Shown here in pieces: positions 1 through 11,800 of a stretch of 64,000 nt of DNA. Source of the stretch: Otatea glauca (lineage: Eukaryota; Streptophyta; Magnoliopsida; Poales; Poaceae); NCBI GenBank assembly GCA_036346275.1, contig CM070723.1:6696001-6760000 (forward strand), written 5' to 3'. Both the position numbers and the translations under genes were made by a program. Below the pieces are notes generated by a model. The model had not been told where the DNA came from and searched no databases. It was given only the letters and a program-made list of their open reading frames with translations. Numbering within the stretch: the first letter of the stretch is position 1; every line of letters starts with the position of its first letter.

Positions 1-620
1 TCGAGTTGTGGGATGCACTTGACCGTAAATATGCCGGTGAAGGTCGTCATTGGTTGTATGTGTGTGAGCAATTTTTGATTTTAGCATGGATGATGCTAAG
101 TCGATTGTTGCACAAGCACACGAACTCCACTACTAGTTGGCGAGATTGCGCATTTGGGTTGTGCATTGCCTCCTAAGTTTGTGGTCATGGGCATTGTTGC
201 CAAACTTCCTCAACTTGGAGGATTTTGCCACTAGCTTAAAGCACAAAAGGGAAGAGATTTACTGAGGATCTCATTGCGACCCTTGATGTGGAAGAAAAGG
301 AGAGCAAAAGATGCACCAAGCACCTCTAATCGAACAATGCCAATGTCGTTGAGAAGAAATCATATGGCAAGAACTTCAAAGGCCATAAACCGAACAAGAC
401 AACTAGCTTTAAAAAGAAGAAAATTGAGAAAAGGGACATCAAGAACATCACCTGTTTTGTGTGCGGAAAGGATGGTCATATGGCAAAAGACCTGCCGCTA
501 TCGCAAAAATAGGACAAATGAACCGGGCAAGAAAAATGCCAACGTGACCATAGGCGAGGCCTCGACTTCAGGAGGGTATGGTAATTCTCCTGTTGTCTTT
601 TCAGCATGTCAATCCACCGA
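1..620 (+). pseudogene. copia gag (partial, frameshifted)
   Basis: The first bases translate to LWDALDRKYAGE, typical of the copia gag (UBN2) domain. A CCHC zinc knuckle is recognisable near 456-510, reading CFVCGKDGHMAKD before the frame is lost. Several frame changes lie between these points (for example around 90-130 and 240-300). Gag normally forms the virus-like particle and its knuckle binds the genomic RNA. No intact reading frame remains. Confidence 0.82.
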
Positions 621-3600
621 TTGGTGGGTTGATACCGTGCTAATGTTCACGTGTGTTCGATGTTTCCTTATTTTCTTCTTACCAGCAATGGGGCTTCCTC
701 CGTCCTAATGGGGAACGGGTCGCATGCTTCTGTTCTTGGTGTTGGCACGGTGGATCTGAGGCTTACTTCAGGGAAGATTGTCCACTTGAAGAACGTGCGG
801 CATGCGCCAACAATAAAAAAGAACCTCATTAGCGGTTCTCTCCTATGCAGAGATGGTTATAAGCTAGTATTTGAATCAAATAAAGTTGTAATATCAAAGT
901 ATGGGAACTTTGTTGGTAAAGGCTATGAGAGTGGAGGCTTGTTCCGCCAAGATTTTTTAGAGTCTTGTTATAATATGAATATTACAACTAGTTTGAATAA
1001 ATGTGAGGCCAATATTTGGCATTCTCGTTTCATCATATTGGTTTTGATAGCATTGCTCGAATGTCCAGATTACAATTAATTCCAAGATGTGATATTGTCA
1101 AAGGATCAAAGTGCCATTCTTGTGTGCAAGCAAAGCAACCTAGAAAACCCTTTAAAGGATTAGAGGAAGAAAAGAACTTGGCACCACTAGATCTTGTCCA
1201 TTCTGACCTGTGTGAGATGAATGGATTGTTGACAAAAGGAGGCAAAAGATATTTTCTAACTTTTATAGATGATGCAACACGTTATTGTTATGTGTATTTG
1301 TTGAAAACAAAGGATGAAGCTTTAAACTACTTCAAAATTTATAAGGTCGAGGTTGAGAACCAACTAGAAAAGAAAATTAAACGACTAAGGTCCGATCGTG
1401 GAGGAGAGTATATCTCTCATGAATTCTCCCGCCTGCTTACGAGCATGGTATAATTCATGAAGTTACACCACCATATTCTCCCCAATCAAATGGGGTAGCT
1501 GAGAGGAAAACCGAACACTAATGACTTGGTGAATGCCATGTTGGAGAGTGCCGGTATGCCTAAAATGTGGTGGGGGGAAGCTATATTAACAGCAAATTTT
1601 GTCCTAAACAGAGTAATCACTAAAAGGCGTGAGATTACTCCGTATGAGGGATGGAAGGGGAGAAAACCCAATGTTAATTTTCTGCGAACTTGGGGGTGTT
1701 TGGCAAAGGTCAATATACCATTGCAGAAAAAGAGAAAACTTGGACCTAAAACAGTCGATTGTATTTTTCTAGGATATGCACATAACAGCACGGCCTATAG
1801 ATTTTTAGTAGTAAAATACTCCTGAGATTATTGCTAACACAATAATGGAGTCCAGAGATGCTTCATTTTTTGAGGATATTTATCCTATGAGAGCAGGTAG
1901 TACTTCACAAACTGAGAATAATCAAACTGATAATAATAATAATAATGTTGAACCTACCACTATTTCTGAATCAATAAGTGATACACTACCAGTAGAAGAT
2001 ATTTCTGAGGAGGATAATAATTTAGTCACGAGAGGCTCCTCGTAGGAGCAAGAGACAAAGGGTTGAGAAACCTTTGGTGACGACTTTATTGTATACCTCG
2101 TGGATGATGTGCCAAAATCTCTTTCAGAGGCTTATGCATTACCTGATGCTGAGTATTGGAAAGAGGCGGTCCGTAGCGAGATGGATTCCATCATGGCTAA
2201 CGGGACTTGGAAGATCACTGATCTTCCTAGTGGGTGCAAACCTGTTGGATGCAAGTGGATCTTCAAAAAGAAGATGAGGCCTGATGGTACTGTTGATAAG
2301 TACAAGGCAAGACTTGTGGCCAAGGGTTATACCCAGAAAAAAGGAGAGGATTATTTTGATACTTATTCTCCTGTTGCGAGATTAACCACCATTAGAGTGC
2401 TCATAGCATTAGCTGCTTCCCATGGTCTACACGTCCATCAAATGGATGTAAAGACAGCTTTCCTTAATGGAGAGTTGGAGGAAGAAATCTATATGGAGCA
2501 ACCAGACGGTTATGTGATTACTTGGACAGAAAATAAAGTGTGCAAATTATTAAAATCCTTGTATGGCCTAAAGCGAGCTCCTAAGCAATGGCACGAAAAG
2601 TTTGATAAAACTTTGACAACTGCTGTAGTTTCTTGTTAATGAGGCGGATAAGTGTGTATACTATCGTTATGGTGGGGTCAATGTGTTATTTTGTGTTTGT
2701 ATGTTGATGACATACTCGATATTTGGGACAAACAACTGCTGTAATTAACGAGGTCAAAACTTTCTTATCTCGATGCTTTGATATGAAAGACTTGGGAGAG
2801 GCGGATGTTATTCGAATATTAAATTGATCAAGAATGAGGATGGGATCATTTTGCACCAATCCCATTATCTTTGAGAAAATTTTGAGTCAATTCGGGTTTG
2901 AGAATTGCAAAATCTCCCAACACCTTATGATCCAAGTGTTAAGCTTCTAAAAATCAAGGGTTAGGAAAAGATCAATTGAGATATTCACAAATTATTGGGT
3001 CCCTTATGTATCTAGTGGTGCCACAAGACTGATATCTCATTTCTTTGTGAGCAAATTAAGCCGGTTTACATCTAACCCGTGAGATGATCATTGGGAGGCA
3101 CTTGAAAGGGTGTTGCGCTACTTGAGAGGCACAACATCTTATGGAATACACTATACTGGGTATCCATCTGTTTTAGAAGGATATAGTGATTCCAATTGGA
3201 TCTCTGATGCGGATGAGATCAAAGCTACAAGTGGTTATGTTTTTACTTTAGCTGGTGCTGCAGTTTCATGGAGGTCTTGCAAACAGACCATATTGACGAG
3301 GTCAACCATGGAAGCTGAACTCGTAGCACTAGACATAGCCACTGTTGAGACTGAATGGCTTAGAGAGCTACTGTTGGACTTGCCATTGGTTGAGAAACCA
3401 ATACCGGCGATCTTAATGTACTGCGATAACCAAACAGTGTTGACTAAGGTTATGAGTACTAAGGATAACATGAAGTCCTCCAGACATGTGAAGCGTAGGC
3501 TTAAAACTGTCAGAAAATTGAGAAACTCCGGAGTTATTGCTGTGAATTATATTCGTACCGAGAAAAATCTGGCAGATCCTTTTACAAAAGGACTTACAAG

Positions 3601-3649
3601 GAAAGCGATTTCCATTGCGTCTATGGACATGGGCATGAGGCCTGTTTGA
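621..3649 (+). pseudogene. copia pol: protease-integrase-RT-RNase H, disrupted
   Basis: Protease: WWVDT at about 622-636, where a one-base loss destroys the catalytic D-T-G frame. Integrase (about 1050-1530): CHSCVQAKQ of the HHCC finger, HSDLCEMNG and FIDDATRY around catalytic aspartates, SDRGGEYIS, then YSPQSNGVAER across a frameshift. RT (2100-2720): KARLVAKGYTQ, DVKTAFLNGEL, and the catalytic YVDD at 2700-2711 in a shifted frame. RNase H (3110-3648): GYSDSNW, STMEAELVALD and MYCDNQTVL, which carry the acidic residues. Stops and frameshifts near 1080, 1453, 1825, 2640 and 2640-3110 break the polyprotein, so no active enzyme is expected. Confidence 0.92.
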
Positions 3650-4197
3650 GTTACACCACAACGGTAACCCATATCTTCCTGATCGGAGATCCCGTGAATT
3701 AGGTAATGGGAAAAACAAGTTGATGTTGTAACAAGAGAGAACATATTATTGAATTGTACCCGTGTCCTAATAGACAAAGTACTCTTGACTGTACGGAAGG
3801 TTGGCTTAAAGCCTTAATGTATTCTAGTGTTTAAAAAATAAAGGTATTGGCCTACAGGATACCTATAATGAATACACCTACTTGAGCCCAACTGTGAGGT
3901 CGCAGTTCACGAGAATTGGGCATTCTCTAGAAAGCTCATGAGCAGATAAGGGAGCATGACCATATAACGCTCCGTTTAGGCGTGGTTTATTGGCAGCCTA
4001 GTATCGGTTGTGATTTTTAAGTGAAGTCTGATCACGAAAAGCTGTGAATTCAAGGCATAGTCCATTCATCAGCTGTGAGAGGATGAACCTTGCTAATCTA
4101 GGTGCAAGTTCAACCCGTACGGGACTTACACCAAAAGACTGGTATATTAACAATACATCAGTATAGCAATCTTTGTTATCTTTTCTCATTTTGCTTT
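3650..4197 (+). other. Non-coding spacer between pol and 3' LTR of the copia element
   Basis: This stretch follows the RNase H stop and precedes the polypurine tract. Minus-strand ORFs here overlap RNase H or lack domain content. I see no gene. It is the untranslated 3' internal region of the retroelement. Confidence 0.6.
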
Positions 4198-4211
4198 GGG
4201 ATTGGTGGGGA
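4198..4211 (+). promoter_or_regulatory. Polypurine tract of copia element
   Basis: The purine-rich GGGATTGGTGGGGA lies directly before the LTR start TGTTAGAAAT. This is the position and composition of the primer for plus-strand DNA synthesis in LTR retroelements. It fixes the left edge of the 3' LTR. Confidence 0.75.
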
Positions 4212-4212
4212 T

Positions 4213-5137
4213 TGTTAGAAATTGGCCCATTGGGTGGCCCATTTCCTTTAATTCCAAAGCATGCATGGTTTAGTACCATATTGCCTAGCCAAGTGGAGGA
4301 AAGGCAATTTAAAAGGTGGAGTCCTTGCCACCTCTTGATTAATTACACTTGGCATGAGAATGGCATAGGGTGGACGATGGCTAAACATACACGCACGCAC
4401 GCAGCGCGCATTCGCGTATTTTCGCGTGAAAATTCGCGTGACTTGTGACTTCGCGACGAGCGCATCGCGCCGTGTCGTAATGTGTATCCCGACACTTTGA
4501 ATTCACCTTTTTGTTTCTATCAATCTGCATTTATCTCTCCATTCAATCTGTTTAAATGCGATTTAAACATATATTTGAATTCGTGTCATTATGCGATCGA
4601 TTACTAGTGAGTTAATTGACATTATTTGTCGATTACTAATCGCCGCATTTAACCGACATCATGAGGTCGATTTCTTGTGCGAGTGTATATAAACTCCTGA
4701 GACGTCCGGGACGTAGATCTGAATTTCTCCTCCATTCTTCCTCCCCATCTCGGATTCTTTGTACTATTGTGTTGAGTGTCGAACCTCGCCGGCCTTCCTC
4801 CTCGGCGTGCACCGTGAAGGAGGGTGAGCGGTATCTCGAACCGTTGCCGCAGAGTTCACCGCACGGGCGGCAATAAGGTTTCGGGCGCGCAGACGACGCG
4901 ATCTGCTCGCTTCTTCCTCGGCGTCGACTACTTCCACGTCTCGCTCTGCTGCGCTTCCTTTTCTTCAACAAGCCCAACAGTAAGTAATTCTTGTGATACA
5001 TCAACTACGTTAATATTCAATTCTTGAGCTTTTTCTGGAGTACAATGTGTTACCTGTTGTTTTATGCATCTCTAGTCTTGTGTTACTTTTGCCTCAATAT
5101 AAAATCTGGAATAAAAACATTGCACAAACTTCCAACA
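4213..5137 (+). repeat. 3' LTR of copia element
   Basis: The LTR begins TGTTAGAAAT at 4213, right after the polypurine tract. I place the end at 5137 because ACTTCCAACA there is an imperfect inverted copy of the start (8 of 10 bases). That gives 925 bp. A TATA box (TATATAAA, 4686-4693) fits the LTR promoter, followed by a GC-rich leader. The 5' LTR is outside the window, so the right edge rests on the terminal inverted repeat only. Confidence 0.65.
4686..4693 (+). promoter_or_regulatory. TATA box of copia LTR
   Basis: TATATAAA sits about 470 bp into the LTR and is followed by a GC-rich transcribed-leader-like segment. It probably drove the element's RNA when active. Confidence 0.55.
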
Positions 5138-6184
5138 GTTTCAGTGGGGACGGCAAGTTTGGCAGTCCCAATTGAACCGTTAGATGAAAAATCAGCTGTC
5201 CAGTTTTTGCGAAGGCACTATAGCAAAACATTGTAGTGTTTTTACTGTAGCAAACACTGTGGTAGTTACTGCAGCGCGCGGTTTTATGACGCTCTGGACC
5301 ATCGATTCACAGATCCGACGCCTCGGATCAATCGGGACTGTCAAACTTCGAAACTACAGGGATCCGCTGCATCTTGGCTTTGTCCTCGTCAATCTTTATG
5401 TATGCCAATGACGTTTGAACCTGGATTAACTCTGCACGTAAAACTCTCCCCATTCAAGACTGGGCTTCGATTTTGTAGGCAAGCCAGGAGTTGTTGGAAT
5501 CCCTGTCCATACATATGGAATTTAGTTCAGCTTTCACGTGCATACTGGACCATCATAGACCATTGACCTTTGTGTAACTAAAGCCAGGCATGTATAAGCC
5601 TGGCCCATCTATCAATTAAGAAAAAAAAAAACAAGCTTGTGTTTTCATTGGCATATGTGTACCCTGAGTTTTGCATAGGTCCAGTCCAATGCTTGATTTA
5701 ATTGTGTATATTTTACTTTTATTTCCACCTAACAGAGTATATCTGTTTGCCTAACTCACATGTCTCGAGCAGTATACAATACAAAGACTGTTTTAATAAA
5801 TACAAGATAACAACATGATAGTCTTTCATGCATGCCTTACCTCAAGCTGCACCGTTGCTTTTCAACCGTACTCATCGGCAATGCACATCGACAGATCGTC
5901 AGCAACTCCATTCATGCGGTAGGTCGATGCATTTTTACAACCTTACACCCATCATGCATACCGGCCAGGAATGCATTGCTTCAAGCTCTAGCGCTGCTCT
6001 TCAAACCGTCCTCAAAAAGAACTGTTCACTTGTTGTCATGTACCCCAGAAGCTCCAAACTCAAAGAGGTAAAGCCTTGTTTAGCAACACGTTTGATCTAG
6101 CTAATTCGATCTTATCTCTTCATTCACATGTAAGGAGACCCGATCCATGCATGAATACACTAGAGACAGTGTTACACAACACAT
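5138..6184. other. Intergenic DNA, no gene recognised
   Basis: This stretch lies between the copia 3' LTR and the start of the duplicated FLZ upstream block. It carries CATGCATG (RY-type) motifs near 5827-5834. Short ORFs have no recognisable domains. I see no structured RNA or complete element here. Confidence 0.5.
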
Positions 6185-7915
6185 GCAGTACTGCATGCCG
6201 TATGACACATCCAAAAACATTTTGAAACAACTTGCTGGACGTGTTACTGCTGTCTGCAACTCCGCATGCATTCACCATCGCTTCTCTTTTCTTTCTCTTT
6301 CAACAGAGAGCGCTTCACTTTTCTTTCCAAGTTCCAACCATGCAATGCAGCCATGCGTGCATGCTTTGCAGGCCTAACAGCAGTTGCCATCGTTGCTTTG
6401 TATACCCTTGCAATTAAACCTTGACACAAAATCTGTTTGGCCTTGAGACGAAATCTGTCCGGTTGAATCCAAACGTTTACGGCCAAACTCACACGCTCCG
6501 AGCTGCACGCATGTACGTAGAACCATCTGTATCTGCCATGCAAGCACGTCCAAGGTGACTGACTAGCATCCCGCACGTTAGACTAGACCAAGCTAACTTC
6601 ACCGCATGCACCTTCAATGGCGAAGCTACGAGAGCCAAAGTACGTTGTGCTTTACATCTCTGAGCTCGATCACCACGATCAGCCATGCACGCATGCTCGC
6701 TCACGAAGCGCGTGCGTGCCTGGATGCTTGCATGGGTTGGTGTGTGTCTGTTTGTGACACGATTATTTTCCTAGTCCGTCGAGTCAGCAATCCAATCATC
6801 GGAATATGGTTCTCTCTCTCACACTTTCTGGTTCTGGGTGCCACCCTTTTGGCAGCTAAAGTTTGGTAAGTGTACACCACAAGCCTACACGTAATTAAAT
6901 CTCCTTCCTCACGCGGTGCGGTCGTGGGGTCAGACTGAATATTGGGAATAAGGTGTAAAAATAAAGAAATAAAATTGTACTTGGCCGCCTATAAAACGCG
7001 AGGGTCTAGACCTCCAAAATGCGCATAACAATAGTAAGGTAGCCATCAAAAGCTTCTGTCGAGAAGAGTGCCCGTGGGAGTTTGGGTTTGACGAAAAAAC
7101 GATATACTTTTCAACCATATATCACACTTTGGATTCCACCAAAAACTAGAAGTCCAAAGGTGCAATTTAGTTTGTAGATCCATTTTCATCTAGTTGAGTG
7201 AAACATTAAACAATTAGGGTTGCAACGATGATGCATGAAGGCATCAATAATATAGACAAAAAGGAAGAGGCTGAGAAGCAATACCGGTAACGAAGGGATG
7301 AATTGTTTTCTTTTACATACTATCGATGATGTCAACGGAGGAAAAGTTTTTACTTTCTTCGTGAAGAGGTATATATGCAAGACTATTTTTTTGCTATTTA
7401 TTTAAGGTTAGTAGAAGAACTCTTAAGTTCTGGTTATGTTAGCATATTAGTACTATCCATACAGTACTTCTGAAACTGATTTGGGTTAAAGCGTTGCTAT
7501 CTTATTCTAGATTCAAAATAAATACTATAATTTATACCGCCTTTAAACAATTGATATCATAATTTATTGCTATATATCTAAGTCCACACCATGATACGTC
7601 AAGTTCACCAATCCTCCGGAAGTAATTCGGGCCTATTCTCCAATGTAAAAATTCTTGGAAATTAAATATACTAGACTAAGGTTTTGTCTGGCCGAATGCA
7701 GGAAGTGCACCAGAATTCCACAGGAAACAGTTCATCTCCTACACAAATCAGGGAAAATTCCCGCGTTCCAAAAAGGGCCTCAGAATCCCACACTCAGCAA
7801 CCTGTGTACCCCCTCTATGTTGCTCTAGCTATGCCAAGGTGCCAAAACAAAGCTACAACAGGAAAGGCATATAAGTCTAGAGTAAGGAAACCCCTTCCTA
7901 CATGCTCCTGCCCAC

Positions 7916-7923
7916 TATATAAA
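7916..7923 (+). promoter_or_regulatory. TATA box of FLZ copy 1
   Basis: TATATAAA lies 97 bp upstream of the ATG, followed by a C/T-rich leader. FLZ copy 2 has TATAAAT in the equivalent place, which supports its use as the core promoter. Confidence 0.75.
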
Positions 7924-8019
7924 CCCCCTCCCTCTCTCCCAGCTCCACACAACAGTTCACTCCCCTCTTCCCCTCGAGCACACACTACCAAGAGTTAACA
8001 CCACTGCACCGAGCTTGCA

Positions 8020-8705
8020 ATGGCAATGATGGGAAGCAGGAAGCCGGCACTGCGCAACAAGGCGGCCAACCCCGAGTCCGGCTCGTCCTCCCGACGTGCC
8101 CCTACCCTCGGAGCCTCCGCCGTGGCCATGGCGCCGCCACTGAACCGCACCAACGAGGCGCCATCGTCGGCCAGCGGGTTCCGCTACAACCCGGAGGCCG
8201 GCGTTGGCATCCTCGCGGCGTTCGTGGACCCGGCTGCCGCGCACCTCCGCATCGCCGAGCCGATCCGCGCCAGCGCCCGCGGCATCCTGGAGGTGACGTC
8301 CGACTTCTGCTGGACTGGTTACCGCACCACCCAGTACCGCGGCCGTCAGAAGCCGTTCCGCATCGCCGAGTTCATGCTCTCCTGCAACCTCTGCCGCCAC
8401 CGGATCGGCGGCGGCCCCATCTACATGGACAAGTAAGCGAGCGTGCATTAACTCGGCCCTTGTATATTATTGCACTCCTGGCTTCAAGCTAGTGTGTCCA
8501 ATAAATGGTAAGATGCATGCATGGCTTGTTTTTCTTTCACAGAGGGGAGATGACATTCTGCAAGCCGGAGTGCAGGTACGACTACGCCATGCAGGAGCTG
8601 TACAAGGAGAGGCAGAGGAGGGCCAAGGAGAAGGGGAAGGCACCGGAGGCGGACGACGACGAGGGTGAGGGGCGCATGTTCTTCACCTGTGCGAAGATCC
8701 AGTGA
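8020..8705 (+). CDS. FCS-like zinc finger (FLZ, DUF581) protein, copy 1
   Basis: Two exons, 8020-8432 and 8543-8705, joined through a 110-bp intron (GTAAGC donor at 8433, CAG acceptor ending 8542); 191 aa predicted. The ATG at 8020 is conserved in copy 2. Residues 1-50 are low-complexity Ala/Ser/Pro-rich. A conserved patch YNPEAGVGILAAFVDP lies near residues 56-71. The FLZ finger spans about 115-158, with Cys122, Cys125, Cys144 and Cys148 (C-x2-C-x18-C-x3-C). The usual F-C-S triplet reads F-C-K here. The intron splits the finger just before the second Cys pair, as is usual in this family. In plants FLZ proteins bind the SnRK1 kinase as adaptors; that role is inferred from family only. No frameshift or stop is seen. 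Confidence 0.93.
8433..8542 (+). other. Intron of FLZ copy 1
   Basis: GT-AG intron of 110 bp. The stretch ATGCATGGCTTGTTT before the acceptor tract is shared with the copy 2 intron, as is TAGTGTGTCCAATA in slightly changed form. The unspliced reading ends at a stop immediately after the donor, so splicing is needed to complete the zinc finger. Confidence 0.88.
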
Positions 8706-8834
8706 AATGTGAGGTCGCAATTGCATGATAGTTGCAAGAAAAGCAGAAAAAGTAGGAGTGTGTAAGTAGGAGTGTCATTTAAGCTTTGTAAGTGGGTATC
8801 ACGGGTCTTAGGGTAGGCTTCTCATGACTTTGTG
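8706..8834 (+). other. 3' flank/UTR of FLZ copy 1, truncated by LTR
   Basis: Only 129 bp separate the FLZ stop codon from the giant LTR that starts at 8835. No clear canonical poly(A) signal is seen in this stretch, so transcript ends may lie inside the LTR. Weak similarity to the copy 2 3' flank (GGAG/GTGT-rich) is visible. Confidence 0.5.
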
Positions 8835-11800
8835 TGTAACATCCCGAAAAATACAATACAATAAAAATAAATATTATAAATTTGAAAATATTTATTTCTG
8901 AATTTTATTGACATTATTTGTTTTCATTGGAATTTTCTGGATTTTTGTATTGAATGAAAATCAAACAAAAGAGAATAGGGAAAAGGGAAATAGTAGAATG
9001 GTAAAATGGTAAACATAAAAAGTTAGAACAATTTACCATGGAAGCCTATACATGCTGGTAAGTCAGTAAAGTCAACAATTAAAAATTTTATACACACAAA
9101 AATAAATAAATGAAATGAGTGACATCTCTTTTTGACTAAAAACAGTGTGAGTCAGAGTTAATATAGAATTTTCCAAGCTCATCTGGAGTCACAAAAATTA
9201 CCATAACACCCTCATAGTAGAATTTATCTCTATTAAAAATTTCAGGAATTTATCATGTAATTTAGACATTCTAAAAATTCAAAAACAGAGGCTTCAAAAA
9301 TCTGAAAAATTTCATGTCAGATTTTTTGTAAAATAATTAAGCTGTATTTTGAATTGAAATTTTTATATAGACATTCTTAACCCAATAAAAATGACTACAA
9401 AAAGTTTGAAACATAAATAATAATTTTTAACCTTTAATTAAATCAAAATCCGAAATCAAAATTTTGAGCAGTGCATAGTGTCAGAATTTTAATTAATTAA
9501 CCATGCGGTATTTTCGTCCCAAAATTTTACTGGAAGCTAAAAACTCCTATTAGACCATGGTCAAAAAGTTTCGCAATTTTTCAACTTGGTTGATAGCCAT
9601 TTTGATGTCCAGTACTGAAGTCATTCTATTTCCTGTTCTTTGGGGACACCTCGCCTCATTCCAGAGACTTCATCTTTAAGGCAACCAAACCAGCCACAAG
9701 CCAGACACTTCCACGCCAAAGCCAGTCGTTTAATCATTCGCACAAGCCAAAGCAAAGCCAGCCATTTGATTCATCCTCACCAAAGCTCAGGCATTCACCT
9801 CTCCCATTCATTCAATCTTCATTCCAGTGAGCGCAAAACCAGAGGAGAGCAAGGAAGTCAGGCGATCCTCAGGCCAAATTTCTTCAGTGGAGCAAGTGAA
9901 GAGCTTAGCTGCTGCATCTCCTTGCGCGTCTTCAGGAACCTCACAGCCTGATCATCTCCTCCATAGCGCTGTCGATTTCAGCTCTTCCCTGCCATTGCCG
10001 CTGCAAGCAAGAAGAGAGGAGAGGTGGAAGATCAAGCAAATCGGTGAGCCATTCTTAAATTGCTCGCAGCCGTAGCATCCTTGAGCATCCCTGAACTCGT
10101 ATCACCCATCGATTTCAGCTCTTCCCTGCCGATCAACCGCCGTCGCGTGCGCGCCTTCTTCCCCAAAGCCGGCGCTCGGTGGTGGAACTCCTCGGTAAGT
10201 CTTTAGTTCATCCAACCATAAAAATGGAACCCATTCGTGCCACTGATGCTCTCCCAATTGATCTTCCTTAGGGGCGAGCTCTTCTTCACCACCTCCGGCT
10301 AGCCCCTGCCGCCTCCGTTGCTGGCCCACGGTGGCAACCCGCTCCGACCGTTGCCGGAAGTGATCGACCCCACCATCAGATGCGCGATGGTCCACTGGCC
10401 CTTGCCTTCGTCGGAGCTCCGTCTTCGCCTTCACCGTGCCCTCGCCTTCGCCAGAGCTCCGCCGAAACGTCGTCGCCGCCGAGCCCTAGCCACCTCCCCT
10501 GCCCTGCCTCGCTGACCCCGGGGCCCCAGTCGTCAGTGGGTGAGATGAAGCCAGTCAAACCGGTAAAATACGCCATCTCTATATAGAAAGCGTATTTTCA
10601 ATTTTTCCCTGATTTAGTATAACCGAGATAATTCAATCACTTGTAACTTTTGCATTATAACTCCAAAATTAGTGAAATGAATTTATATATTCATGTAAAA
10701 TTAGGTACCATCATAATGTACAATAATATTTTAAAAATCTTCACTGGGTGAATTTGAATAAAAGGCCTAAAGATATTCTTTGTATAAAAATTCTGCAAAC
10801 GAACTTAGAATTGAATGAAACCAATTTTAGTGAAGTCCATATGCTTCCAGAAGTTCAAATATATAAAAATATTTAAATTTCATTTATGTTTGAGCTACTT
10901 TCTATTCAAGGGTACATTCAATACATTAAAAACTCAAATATACATAACTATATGAAAGAAATCCAAAATAAGATGAAATAAGTTTCTAAATTTGAATTAA
11001 TCCATAAGGATTTGGAATATGTAACAGAATTTAGATGATCGCTGCAATTCAAATTATTTCAAACAAGTTTGTTTAAAGTCCCTTTTATGTAACATATAGT
11101 AGCTATGAAAATTATAGCTCCTAAAATCATGAAATTGTTCTCACATGTACCTGAGACTGTAAATGTTCCGTTTCTACAAAAAATATTCAAGATTGAACTC
11201 AGTTTGTATTAAAAAGTAAGCATGAGAAGCTTCCCTTGCATAGAGAATTAAATAGTTAAAATATGGATAAAATGAATTCAAATAATCACCAAACCAGTTT
11301 TGTTGTACTCCTGACATCGCAAGGATCCCAGATGTGTAAAAATATTTAAGATTTACCATGGAAAACAGTAAATGTTTAGTAGTCGAAGTTTCAATACTTG
11401 TATAATCCAAATAGTCATAACTTTCTCAAACTAACTTCAAATTTGACAAAACCAAATCCTATAACCTTGAAAAATAATTCCCTTACTGATTATGCAAAAA
11501 TATCTTATGTTTGTGCTAATCTGAATTAAGTCCATATTAGACCCTAATGATCACTTATATGGAAAACATTTCGGATAACAGCCAAATATCGAGAAACCAG
11601 TTTCAAAACACTCTTAGGGCCATCCCTTGTTTGTGCCTAAAAAATGGGTAGATAATCTTATAAGGTGCAGTCGCAAACTTAAAATGAAAACCGAGTTGTT
11701 TCGATGACACCTTTGTGGTTGTTTATACCTTTTCAGCAGCATATAAAATAACTCCTCTAAATGAAAAGATTTATGGAAATAGCATAGAAATACTCTACAA

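Larger units (their letters stand above)
1..5137 (+). mobile_element. Ty1/copia LTR retrotransposon, decayed, 5' end outside window
   Basis: The order gag, zinc knuckle, protease, integrase, reverse transcriptase, RNase H is the copia order (integrase before RT). The coding part is broken by many frameshifts and stops, so the element is not autonomous. It ends with a purine-rich tract and a 3' LTR starting TGTTAGAAAT at 4213. The 5' LTR and start of gag lie left of position 1, so no target duplication can be checked. The family name is not assigned. Superfamily is certain from domain order; exact ends are less certain. Confidence 0.93.
6185..8834 (+). repeat. FLZ segmental duplication, block 1
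   Basis: Non-coding and coding sequence here recurs at 39058-42900. Matching stretches include AACAACTTGCTGGAC (6228 versus 39087), AAAATCTGTTTGGCCTTGAG (about 6427 versus 39241), TGCTATTTATTTAAGGTTAG (about 7391 versus 40521) and the whole FLZ gene. The homologous order is the same in both blocks. The block thus holds promoter, gene and short 3' flank of one member of a tandem pair. Its right edge is cut by the giant LTR starting at 8835. Confidence 0.85.

Noticed and set aside
1033..1245. Minus-strand ORFs opposite copia integrase and RNase H
   Set aside because: Shadow frames of pol; the plus-strand readings have clear catalytic motifs.
4636..5027. ORFs on both strands in the copia 3' LTR
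   Set aside because: LTR leader sequence; no domain and both strands open, as expected in GC-rich DNA.
7957..8448. Minus-strand ORF of 163 aa over FLZ exon 1
   Set aside because: Antisense shadow of a GC-rich exon; the plus-strand FLZ reading is supported by the paralogue, the splice sites and the zinc finger.
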